NCBI GenBank assembly: GCA_049617635.1
Contig: JBMZJQ010000001.1
Span: 1-64,000 of the forward strand
Length of the DNA: 64,000 nucleotides
Reading direction: 5' to 3'
Origin: Poseidonia sp049617635
GTDB lineage: Archaea > Thermoplasmatota > Poseidoniia > Poseidoniales > Poseidoniaceae
In this document: positions 54,801-62,601 of the stretch, piece after piece
Layout: each line of letters starts with the position of its first letter
How positions within the stretch are numbered: position 1 is the stretch's first letter
Notes under the pieces: generated by a model
Told to the model about the DNA's origin: nothing
The model's input: the letters and a program-made list of their open reading frames with translations, nothing else
The model's database searches: none
Made by a program: the position numbers and the translations under genes

Positions 54801-56918
54801 CTGCTGAAGGATCACGTTGCTCGAAGTTTGCAGACCGATAACCTCCACCGTGAGACCGCCTCGCTCCTCCGCCATGAACGGCAAAGGAATGGCTTGCATA
54901 CCACCGACGTTGGGCACGCTGGTTCGGGCCTCGTTCACGCCCATGACAAACGCAGAGGAAGCATCAGCCACGAGATGGTGAGAGGCGTTGTAGGTGGCTC
55001 GAAGACCACCCAGCACGGCCGTGCCGGTCCCGGTGACTTCGATGCGGGCTTCGGTAAAGGGCGTGCTCAGAATATCAACCGAGGCCGCCACGTTGGCCAA
55101 GGCATCGGTAAACGCATCGGTTTCCTCGACCGTGAGGTGGAACAGACCGCTTGAACTGTTGCTGCTGCGGGTGGCAATGAGTTGACTTTGGACGAAGAGT
55201 GCGACGTTTTGCACGGTACCGCTCTGCGCAGCGTAGGAAAATCCAAAGGAACTCAGATCGTCTTTTGGAACCCAGACTTTCGCCACGCTGGGGGAACCTC
55301 CCGTCAGCACCATTTCCATGCGCTCTTCGGCGTTCACAAAGCGATTTTGCCAGCCCCACGTTCCAACGCGCTCGTCGGCACCGCCCCATTCGTAGCGCTC
55401 ATCGAGATTGAAATCCAACGCTGGTCGGGCAGGATGCTGACCTCCGAACAGGTCAAGATTGAGTTCAGAAACCGACCACGTCGTGAAGTTGCTCATGTTT
55501 CCGTCGGCGGGCGGGAGGGCCACGATGCGAGCCTGCATGCCCACAATCTCCTGGCTCACGATGGGGGTGTAGGGCAAGGTGACGTTCACCCATGGATGGT
55601 CGCCGTGGTAACGCACCTGTACCTGCGCGTTGGTCACTGTTCCGGTAAGTTTGACATCATACACCGGAGCGTTCGCCAGCATCCATGGCGATGTGAGCGT
55701 GGCGGTGGCGTTCCCGGTGATTCCGGTGGTGGGGCTGTAAGCGGAGCCGCTGAGATTCCATCCTTGCACGGCAGAATCGGTTCGGAAGCTTTGTCGAACC
55801 GAGCCGTCACCGGCGATGGAGTAGACCAGAGGCATGCCGTTAGCGCCGCCAGAGAGTTCGAGATGGAGGCGGAATTGATCCACCACATCGTGGTCCAGCA
55901 AGCCCAACGGGACAATCAACTCATTCGAGCCGTGCATCCCTGGAATCATTTCTCCAGCGGCGTTGAGTACAGACCAGTTGAGGTAGGACCCTTCGGGAAT
56001 GTTGGCTTCGATGTACAACGGGGCATAGGTATCGTCAGCCAACGGTTGACTGCTCCCACTTTTGTGGCCCAACGTCGGACTGGTCCAGTTGGATTCAGGA
56101 GGCGTGGCGATGTGAACATCGTCAACAAACCAATAGTCGCAGCAGGTGCTGCTCCCGCTTGTTTGGTGGATTCGGAATTGCGAGTTGGCGTGCACAGCAG
56201 CTGCCGGCAAAGTGGTCATGAACTGGAAGTTCGTGGTCTGAGAGCCCCCTCCGCTGAAGGTTCGAAACACCGTCCATCCACCAGCAGCGGTCTTGTACTG
56301 GAATTGGAGATTCTCGCCGCTATCGGGTGTTTCCCCACAGCCAGAGCGCCCTTCGTGGACCCATGCGTGGAACGGGATGTTCACCCCGCCGGCGAGGTTG
56401 ACAACCGGAGAGGTCCCGTAGGTTGACCCTGCATAGGTTCGAAGCGACCCACCCGACGAACCGTTGTACCCGCAAGCGGGCGATGTGACCCGAGCCGTGT
56501 AAGAATTCGAAAAGGTCCACCCTTGGTTGTTGGTGTTGAAGTCCCAGAGCACACCTGCTGAAGAACCGGTGAGCGCACCATTGGACACGCTTGAGCCGTT
56601 CTTGATGGCGTCTGGGTGGTTCCAATCGGCAGCTTCGTCCCAAACAAAACCGGACTGAAGCGGGAGAATCTTGGGAGTGAACATCAATTCAGCATTGACC
56701 AACGGCTCTGCGTTCGGTAAATCGAGTTTGAAATTGGTGTTGGGGGTGCTGGTCAAGGTCAAATCCATTTGGTCGCCTTCGCCAACCAACTGAGGCCCAG
56801 TTTCCTCGTTGAGTGTCACCGAGGTTGATGCTTCGAAAACCAGCGTACTGAGGCCTCCACTGAAGACCATCAGGGCAACGAGGACCAGAGCCTGTGCGTG
56901 GACACGCCTACCCGCCAT
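51831..56918 (-). CDS. Giant surface protein with C-terminal anchor and Trp/Tyr-rich cytoplasmic tail
   Basis: 1695 residues from the ATG at 56918; starts at 56951 or 56990 add length. The signal peptide is RVHAQALVLVALMVFSGGL. The long exterior part holds repeated beta-sandwich modules: early Cys-bearing jelly-roll-like domains (about 90-300, TRVTSPACGYNGSSGG; RIHQTSGSSTCCDYWFVDDVHI, reminiscent of MAM/laminin-G-like folds), then Ig-like domains. Near the C-terminus a CARDB-like unit (VENTGTLAGSIGVVF) is followed by one helix (about 1597-1620), an Ala-rich linker and a tail with WVMGADGYWWYHDK and NEWWYKDANG. It is probably anchored with its tail inside. Function unknown. Confidence 0.82.
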   Translation of the reverse strand: MAGRRVHAQALVLVALMVFSGGLSTLVFEASTSVTLNEETGPQLVGEGDQMDLTLTSTPNTNFKLDLPNAEPLVNAELMFTPKILPLQSGFVWDEAADWNHPDAIKNGSSVSNGALTGSSAGVLWDFNTNNQGWTFSNSYTARVTSPACGYNGSSGGSLRTYAGSTYGTSPVVNLAGGVNIPFHAWVHEGRSGCGETPDSGENLQFQYKTAAGGWTVFRTFSGGGSQTTNFQFMTTLPAAAVHANSQFRIHQTSGSSTCCDYWFVDDVHIATPPESNWTSPTLGHKSGSSQPLADDTYAPLYIEANIPEGSYLNWSVLNAAGEMIPGMHGSNELIVPLGLLDHDVVDQFRLHLELSGGANGMPLVYSIAGDGSVRQSFRTDSAVQGWNLSGSAYSPTTGITGNATATLTSPWMLANAPVYDVKLTGTVTNAQVQVRYHGDHPWVNVTLPYTPIVSQEIVGMQARIVALPPADGNMSNFTTWSVSELNLDLFGGQHPARPALDFNLDERYEWGGADERVGTWGWQNRFVNAEERMEMVLTGGSPSVAKVWVPKDDLSSFGFSYAAQSGTVQNVALFVQSQLIATRSSNSSSGLFHLTVEETDAFTDALANVAASVDILSTPFTEARIEVTGTGTAVLGGLRATYNASHHLVADASSAFVMGVNEARTSVPNVGGMQAIPLPFMAEERGGLTVEVIGLQTSSNVILQQGTMVDAPDVLTPSQHWQTVSTEYQLTGGSAAHYRLDVFSKTHQATWLFPAAGGAPAGLGDADLVELHPTDAITVTEDGMNVMTNITFRLRPDWDDEMQLTATSRIVMQNGVISIPFSHTWGTTLSQGYENDLELKATVFSEDGVAMSPTRQYLRGGESMNLSVQVGFEDITTNDAFVDGDAMLTLFRNGVQIRNTTQLDGNFWNITESIPFTYGDVTWTVQLQSLNGSSVVDPADYARTFTVDSVKPKVIESSMYKYDHRTPSPTQVMQVTIMDQPVLPSNVQAMVWKEWVDDDNLNGWPDEGEYSPVTMLLPSDLTALTGVYTLMIDDTAGSLGQKVAVYLEGTDPSGYALQDAGSAEEDEQLFIYQLAVDGEPTLDPDAFAWVGGRQSWLHPGQPYELNAKITEPNGGSDLSTVEVMLASNQGSDSMSILWAFETGNCTTTSTHLIIESCTMLGANGLAGPFEKDMVLNIQLQFGWNTPDLGDNRREPAILVVDRAGQEEMRNFPEHRWRFSAGLAIPEETVNLHLTRGSFLGDGARVTPLTPMEISGGLVFSETSTVPAFPCEVDVLFAGQTYSVTAIDGIWSTPVQAPVSSGSLPLTWEVACLEGQGVDLTDKETSVRWIVVDGTGPAPMEVLSPRPQAVLGGENHEVRVTLKELGGLDVQSLELVWLVEDYETGDMIRSGREPLTLKGEELDGLQLEVYADMNLSEITDEMLIDRMVVKIAIEGRDLAGNDVTGLNGETTNLYIATWNMEWLQPKFELTPSSMTYSRLLMDVGDTTSIQLEVENTGTLAGSIGVVFESVNMDGERVVVYRTSVDAEAGSVGLVSIDWTPTDAGLQWVEATLDNGQTSSGPTVDVRIAEEPSFSQKVFGDVNPLIGSITAVLLLAVVFMLLAWMKRMTVNQGSKIGYDWDEYSSELDDDDDLDLAAGVAAETAAESAGASAAAATASTTEETDWVMGADGYWWYHDKATNEWWYKDANGEIVKHP

Positions 56919-57087
56919 GCTCCATGGTGGGCATTGAAGGACTTGAAGCATGCGCCTGCGTATCTTTGCTGAACGGAAGAACACAACCATTCAGCACATC
57001 GTTTTGGTCACCGAAAAACCGCACGGTTTGACAAAAATGAACATCTTTTGGAGTGAGGTTGAAAACCGGGCCGCCGGTGGAAGGAAC

Positions 57088-60000
57088 ATGGCTCAACCGA
57101 AACCAGCGGGTGAACTGAACGCCGTTCAGTTGGAAACCGACCTGCTGAAACGGTGGTCGGAAGACCAAACCTTCCAGGAATCCATCGACGTTCGTCGCAA
57201 CGGCGCCCCCTTCATTTTCCTCGAAGGACCACCCACCGCCAACGGAAAACCGGGAATCCACCATGTGGTCGCTCGGACCTACAAAGATCTCGTGTGCCGT
57301 TGGAAGGCCATGGAAGGATTTCTGGTCGAGCGAAAAGGTGGCTGGGACACCCACGGCCTCCCTGTCGAAATCGAGGTGCAGAAGCGGCTCGATTTGATGA
57401 GCAACGAAGCCATTGAACAGTTCGGGATGGCCGAGTTCAACCAAGCCTGCCGAGAATCGGTGTGGACGTACGAAGCCGCTTGGCGGGAAATGACCGAACG
57501 CATGGCGTACTGGGTGGATTTGGACAACCCCTACGTGACGCTGGACAACAACTACGTCGAGTCCGCCTGGTGGGCCCTCAAGCAAATGTTCGACAAGGGC
57601 CTGCTGTATCGGGGCCACAAAGTGTTGCCGTACTGCCCCCAAACAGGGACGTCGTATTCCAGCCACGAAGTGGCGCTCGGGTACAAGGAAGTGGAAGAAC
57701 CGTCGGTCTATGTCAAGTTCAAACTCACCGACGACGATGCCTCGATTTTGGCGTGGACGACCACGCCGTGGACCTTGCCCGGCAACGTTGGTCTCGCCGT
57801 TGGACCGGACGTCACCTATGTCCGATGTCGCATCAAAGAAGCGGCGGGCGAAGGATGGGCCGGTGCCGGTGGTGCCGATGTTGGCGAAGAGGTCATCCTC
57901 GCCAAGGCGCTGATGAAAGAGGTGCTTCGCCACCATGTTGACATCGTCGAGGAATTCCCCGGCAGCGACCTCGTTGGCCGAGCCTACGAACCGCTGTTCC
58001 CCGAGGCCGTACCTCGAGGCGATTCTACCACGGCGTGGACCGTGCTCGCAGCCGATTGGGTCACGACCACCGACGGAACCGGCGTGGTCCACACCGCTGT
58101 GATGTACGGTGAAGACGACTACAACTTGGGCATGGAAGCAGGCTTACCTGCCCATCACACGGTGGGCATGGACGGGTCGTTTGTGACCGGAACACACCCT
58201 GAATTGGACGGACGCTACGTCAAGGAATGCGACGAGGCCATCATCGGATTGCTCAGCACCCCCGGAGGTTCCAACGGGAAAGGACCCGAAAGCGGTTTGC
58301 TGTACCGAGAAAAGGCCTATGCGCACGATTACCCGCACTGCTGGCGAACCGACCATCCGCTTCTGTACTACGCCATGGACTCCTGGTTCGTTCGCATGAC
58401 GGCGGTCAAAGACAACCTGCTGAAGTTCAACGACCAAGTGGAATGGGCACCCGATTGGGTGGGTGAAGGTCGCTTTGGCGAATGGTTGCGCAACGTCAAG
58501 GACTGGGCGATTTCACGAGAGCGCTACTGGGGTACGCCTCTGCCTGTTTGGCGCAGCGAAAGCGGTGAAATGAAGTGCGTTGGCTCGATCAAGGAACTTC
58601 AGGAAGAAGTCGCAAAAGCCGTCGCAGCCGGCCTTGAAAACCCCGAATGTCCCGATGACGTTGACCTTCACCGACCGGTGGTGGACGAATTCACCCTCCT
58701 TTCCGATGCTGGTGAACCGATGAAGCGTGAACCCTTCGTGATGGACTGTTGGTTCGATTCGGGCTGCGCTTCGTTTGCCCAGTGGCACTATCCGTTTGAG
58801 AACGAGGATGTGTTCAACGGTTCGTTCCCCGTGGACTACATCTGCGAAGGTGTTGACCAGACGCGAGGGTGGTTCTACACGCTGCTTGCCGTTTCCACCA
58901 CCGTGTTTGACGAAATGTGCTACAAGCGCTGTCTTTCGTTGGGGCTGATCCTCGATGCTGAAGGCAAGAAGATGTCCAAATCCAGAGGCAACATCGTTGA
59001 CCCGTGGGACCACTTCAATCGAGAAGGAGCCGACGCCACCCGCTGGTACATGGTCACGGCTGGCGCTCCTTGGAACCCGCTAAAGTTTGACCCCAACGGC
59101 GTGCGAGAAACCTACGCCAAGATGTTCCTCACGATGTGGAACGTGTACAAGTTCCATGTGGACTACGCAGCTTTGGACGACTTTGACCCCGAATCCGCCG
59201 ACGTTCCAGTGAACCAGCGCCCTGAACTGGACCGTTGGATTCTGTCACGCCTTGCGAGCGTCGGCCACGCCTACCACGAGCACTTTGTCAACTGGGATTT
59301 CCACAAGGCCTGCAGAGACCTCGAGGACTTCATGGTCAACGACGTTTCGAACTGGTATGTTCGCCGAAGCCGACGCCGTCTTTGGGATGAAGCCGAGACC
59401 AACGACAAATTGGCGTGCCAGCACACACTGCACGAGGTGCTTACGACCGTGTGCCGTTTGATGGCGCCGGTGGCGCCGTTCATGGTGGACGAAATCCATC
59501 GCAACCTCACCGGCCAATCCGTCCACACCGCCCCGTGGCCTTCTGGTGTTCCCGGGTCGCTTGAGGGAGCCACCTCCGATGCATGGGACGAGGCAGCTGC
59601 CAAGGCAACCGCTACGCTCCCTCCCCAAGACCTGCCGCTGGAAGCCACCATGGACCTCGTCCGCGAACTCGCCGAAGCAGGTCGCCGAATCCGCATCGAA
59701 GCCAACCGACGCCAACGCCTCCCCTGCGCCCAAGGATGGATCGTCGCAGGCCCTGACCTCGAGGCGTTCCACGAACTGCTCGCTGAAGAGTTGAATGTTG
59801 AAGCGATTCACATCGAGAGTGACCTTGACCGTTTCCAGCGTATTGAATTGGCTCCCAACTTCCGTGCGCTCGCCCCAAAGGCGAGGGCTCAGGTCAACGA
59901 GGTCGCCCAAGCCATTCGCACCGCTGAAGACCCGCAGGCCCTCTTGGCAGCGATCAGCGACGGCGGCGCCGAGGTCTTGGGTGTCAAGGTCGAGGAAGGT

Positions 60001-60378
60001 GATGTCGAGGTCAAGCGGGTTGAACGGGAAGGGTTCGCTGCACAAACCGTGGACCTCACCCTCGGCGAAGACCAGCGGCAGGTGAGTCTCGTGCTCGACA
60101 TGAACGATACACCCGCCTTGCTCTCCAAGGGCCTGGCCCGAGACATCACCCGCCGAGTCCAAGCCCAGCGCAAAACACTGAATCTGGACATCGACGCTAC
60201 CATCGACCTTGAGGTATGGACGGAGAACGCTCCAGCACTCCACGCCAACGACGAAGCGTGGGTGGCCTCCGAAACCCGAACGGCTGGTTGCGTGTTCCAC
60301 GCCGATGGTGAACAGCCGCCATCCGACGCCGAGCGTTTCGAAGTCGACGGTGCCGTGGTCCACTTCACGGTCAAGTGA
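57088..60378 (+). CDS. ileS: Isoleucyl-tRNA synthetase
   Basis: 1096 residues from the ATG at 57088 (GGAAGGAA just upstream); longer frames from 56950 run into the divergent gene's start region. The class I signatures are PPTANGKPGIHH (about 48-59) and KKMSKSRGN (about 628-636). The editing domain includes AWTTTPWTLPGNVGLAVG, and WTTTDGTG and the anticodon-binding domain follows at about 700-850. The C-terminus (about 900-1096) matches the long archaeal/eukaryal type. It charges tRNA-Ile. It is followed 9 bp later by the BtuF-like gene. Confidence 0.97.
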   Translation: MAQPKPAGELNAVQLETDLLKRWSEDQTFQESIDVRRNGAPFIFLEGPPTANGKPGIHHVVARTYKDLVCRWKAMEGFLVERKGGWDTHGLPVEIEVQKRLDLMSNEAIEQFGMAEFNQACRESVWTYEAAWREMTERMAYWVDLDNPYVTLDNNYVESAWWALKQMFDKGLLYRGHKVLPYCPQTGTSYSSHEVALGYKEVEEPSVYVKFKLTDDDASILAWTTTPWTLPGNVGLAVGPDVTYVRCRIKEAAGEGWAGAGGADVGEEVILAKALMKEVLRHHVDIVEEFPGSDLVGRAYEPLFPEAVPRGDSTTAWTVLAADWVTTTDGTGVVHTAVMYGEDDYNLGMEAGLPAHHTVGMDGSFVTGTHPELDGRYVKECDEAIIGLLSTPGGSNGKGPESGLLYREKAYAHDYPHCWRTDHPLLYYAMDSWFVRMTAVKDNLLKFNDQVEWAPDWVGEGRFGEWLRNVKDWAISRERYWGTPLPVWRSESGEMKCVGSIKELQEEVAKAVAAGLENPECPDDVDLHRPVVDEFTLLSDAGEPMKREPFVMDCWFDSGCASFAQWHYPFENEDVFNGSFPVDYICEGVDQTRGWFYTLLAVSTTVFDEMCYKRCLSLGLILDAEGKKMSKSRGNIVDPWDHFNREGADATRWYMVTAGAPWNPLKFDPNGVRETYAKMFLTMWNVYKFHVDYAALDDFDPESADVPVNQRPELDRWILSRLASVGHAYHEHFVNWDFHKACRDLEDFMVNDVSNWYVRRSRRRLWDEAETNDKLACQHTLHEVLTTVCRLMAPVAPFMVDEIHRNLTGQSVHTAPWPSGVPGSLEGATSDAWDEAAAKATATLPPQDLPLEATMDLVRELAEAGRRIRIEANRRQRLPCAQGWIVAGPDLEAFHELLAEELNVEAIHIESDLDRFQRIELAPNFRALAPKARAQVNEVAQAIRTAEDPQALLAAISDGGAEVLGVKVEEGDVEVKRVEREGFAAQTVDLTLGEDQRQVSLVLDMNDTPALLSKGLARDITRRVQAQRKTLNLDIDATIDLEVWTENAPALHANDEAWVASETRTAGCVFHADGEQPPSDAERFEVDGAVVHFTVK

Positions 60379-60387
60379 GGCGATGGC

Positions 60388-61125
60388 GTGCGCATCGTCT
60401 CGTTGGTGCCAAGTCTTACCTTGACCCTGTTTGACCTCGGACTTGGTCCAGATGAAATCGTTGGACGTACACCCTGGTGCATCCACCCTGCGCAACACGT
60501 GCATGAGGTTCCTGTTGTCGGAGGGACAAAGACGCCGACGCTGTCCAAAATCGCAGCCGCACAACCCGACCTCGTGGTGATGGACAGGGACGAGAATCCC
60601 AAAGCCGTGTACGATTGGTGCATCGAGCAAGGATACGCCACCTTTGTGTGCCACGTCAACCACCCAAGCGACGTCCCCACCATGCTGCGAGACCTCGGCA
60701 AGGCGGTGAATCGGATGGATGAAGCGGACGGGTTGGCCAGCGAACTTGAGGACGTCCTTGCCTCCATTCCGGAAAACAACGGACGCGTCGCACTCCCCCT
60801 CATTTGGCACGAACCGCTGATGGCCGCCAACGGTGAAACCTACGCTGGCGGCATGCTCGCCTGCATGGGCTACACGGTTCCAATCATCGACCCCAACGGT
60901 ACCGGCTATCCTGAAGTCACCGTGGAGAGCATCATCGAACACGGCGTTACCGACCTGTTTCTTTCAAGCGAGCCTCACGAATTTTCAATGGAAGAAGGGC
61001 AACGACTCGCTGCTGCCATTGAAGCGGCCGGTGCCACCCCACCCGAACTGCACATGATCGACGGTGAGGCGTTGACCTGGATGGGGTCCTTTACCGCAAC
61101 CGGTCTGCGAACCCTGTTGTCCTGA
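60388..61125 (+). CDS. BtuF-like metal-chelate/cobalamin-binding protein without signal
   Basis: 245 residues beginning MRIVSLVPSLTLTLFDLGLGPDEIVGRTPWCIHP, the opening of the helical-backbone metal receptor family (BtuF and FepB-type substrate-binding proteins). Two lobes joined by a long helix (about 105-130) are predicted. There is no signal peptide or lipobox, so it may act inside the cell or be exported by another route; archaeal relatives of this type are often annotated as cobalamin-binding proteins. GTG start; no transporter subunits are nearby. Confidence 0.8.
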   Translation: MRIVSLVPSLTLTLFDLGLGPDEIVGRTPWCIHPAQHVHEVPVVGGTKTPTLSKIAAAQPDLVVMDRDENPKAVYDWCIEQGYATFVCHVNHPSDVPTMLRDLGKAVNRMDEADGLASELEDVLASIPENNGRVALPLIWHEPLMAANGETYAGGMLACMGYTVPIIDPNGTGYPEVTVESIIEHGVTDLFLSSEPHEFSMEEGQRLAAAIEAAGATPPELHMIDGEALTWMGSFTATGLRTLLS

Positions 61126-61188
61126 TGGGGTGACGGTTGGACGGAGAGAAGGTTCGAGTGAGAACAGCGACGGCTTCAAATCAAGCCC

Positions 61189-62598
61189 ATGCAACGCCAA
61201 ATCATGCGACGGGCGCTCCTCGGTGTGGTCATGGCGATGTCCATGGTGCTCGCTGGCTGTTTTGGAGACGGCAGCAGCATCGCTGAAAACGAGCAAGTGG
61301 AACCAATTTGGTCCACCTACGAACGCATCGATGAGGCTGGCCACGTCGACGAACGCATGTTCGTCACCGTTGACCTTCGCACCAACCAGAGCACCAACAC
61401 GACGTGGGCGGTGTTTGACGCCTCCTACGGCGGAAACTGCTGCGAACACTACCTTGCCACCGACATCGACGGACAAATTCTCAACATCGGTGGAGAATAC
61501 CCCGTGTTTTCAGAAGACCGCGGTCACGTTTGGGACACCTACATCCCCACCATCCTTCCAGACACCCAGTGCCGTACACCGGTGCCCACCAACCCCGGTA
61601 ACGAAGGGTTGGGGGAGGGAAGCATCGTGCAAGCAACCAACGGCGACATCATCTCCATGTCGTGGTTCCCTTACCCGGGTGCCGACCTGAAGTTGGACAA
61701 ATTCTATGCCATTCTCTACGATGAATCCGAAGGCGAGTGGACCTGGTGTTACAACCGAATCACCGAACCCTTCTACGACCGTTCGTGGCAGGTCGAGGTG
61801 ATTGGGCCCATTGAATCGAGTCTCGGCACCGGCGATTGGGCCAGCATCGTGGTGTCCAACTTCTGGCATCAAACCCAAAACGCCGGGGGCCAAATCAGCG
61901 TTGACGGCCTCAACTACTACCCGTTCCAATTCCCCGGCCGTGGCGGTGGGGACCCTGCCATTGAATTGGATTTGAACTTCACCGGCGCCGACCTCCCGGC
62001 GTACTGGGACGTGAACAAGCCCCACAAGGAAATGCGGGCCTTTCCGCTGCCTTCCGGTGGTCTCATCTTCCCCTCCTACTACAACAACGGCAACGCTGCC
62101 TACATGGATACGACCCTTTCGTGGAACGAACTCAGCGTTCAGTTCCCCTCTGAATACTGCCATATCGACCGAGCAGGAACCATCCACTGCGTGACCAACA
62201 GCGGCACGAGTTTCACGCACTTCATGTCGAAGGACGGCGCTCAGACATGGATGAACCACACCTACGATTTGGGAGCCACCGCATCTTCCATTGAGGAATG
62301 GGAGTTCCAAGGAAACGGTGAACTGGATTTGTTCGTTCTCAACGTGCGGTACCAATCCACCGAAGGACCCGATGTTGACACGGTCTACCATGTCCGAGGG
62401 TACTCCGAAGACATGTCACCCGACACGCTGACCTACATCGGCCAAGGCGACCTCGATTCCACCTCGGGTGCTGGAAACGATATTCGATTCGACTTTGCGT
62501 CGCTTGGTATTCTCAACGACGGTGGCGTGGTGGTCGCCTACCACGATTCAACCGACCCCGACCCGCTGTTCGCCGTTGAACTTGAACTACCGGCGTGA
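61189..62598 (+). CDS. Lipoprotein with beta-propeller-like exterior domain
   Basis: 469 residues with a lipoprotein signal (LLGVVMAMSMVLAGCFGDG). The exterior part contains repeated blades resembling BNR/sialidase-type propellers (GHVWDTYIPTILPD; FTHFMSKDGAQTWMNHTYDLG; YSEDMSPDTLTYIGQGDL), the Ser-x-Asp-x-Gly-x-x-Trp pattern being visible in SKDGAQTW. Cys pairs CC and further single Cys suggest disulfides. No complete catalytic set of a sialidase was seen. It converges on the MutS-like gene, with 3 bp between. Confidence 0.78.
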   Translation: MQRQIMRRALLGVVMAMSMVLAGCFGDGSSIAENEQVEPIWSTYERIDEAGHVDERMFVTVDLRTNQSTNTTWAVFDASYGGNCCEHYLATDIDGQILNIGGEYPVFSEDRGHVWDTYIPTILPDTQCRTPVPTNPGNEGLGEGSIVQATNGDIISMSWFPYPGADLKLDKFYAILYDESEGEWTWCYNRITEPFYDRSWQVEVIGPIESSLGTGDWASIVVSNFWHQTQNAGGQISVDGLNYYPFQFPGRGGGDPAIELDLNFTGADLPAYWDVNKPHKEMRAFPLPSGGLIFPSYYNNGNAAYMDTTLSWNELSVQFPSEYCHIDRAGTIHCVTNSGTSFTHFMSKDGAQTWMNHTYDLGATASSIEEWEFQGNGELDLFVLNVRYQSTEGPDVDTVYHVRGYSEDMSPDTLTYIGQGDLDSTSGAGNDIRFDFASLGILNDGGVVVAYHDSTDPDPLFAVELELPA

Positions 62599-62601
62599 GG
62601 G

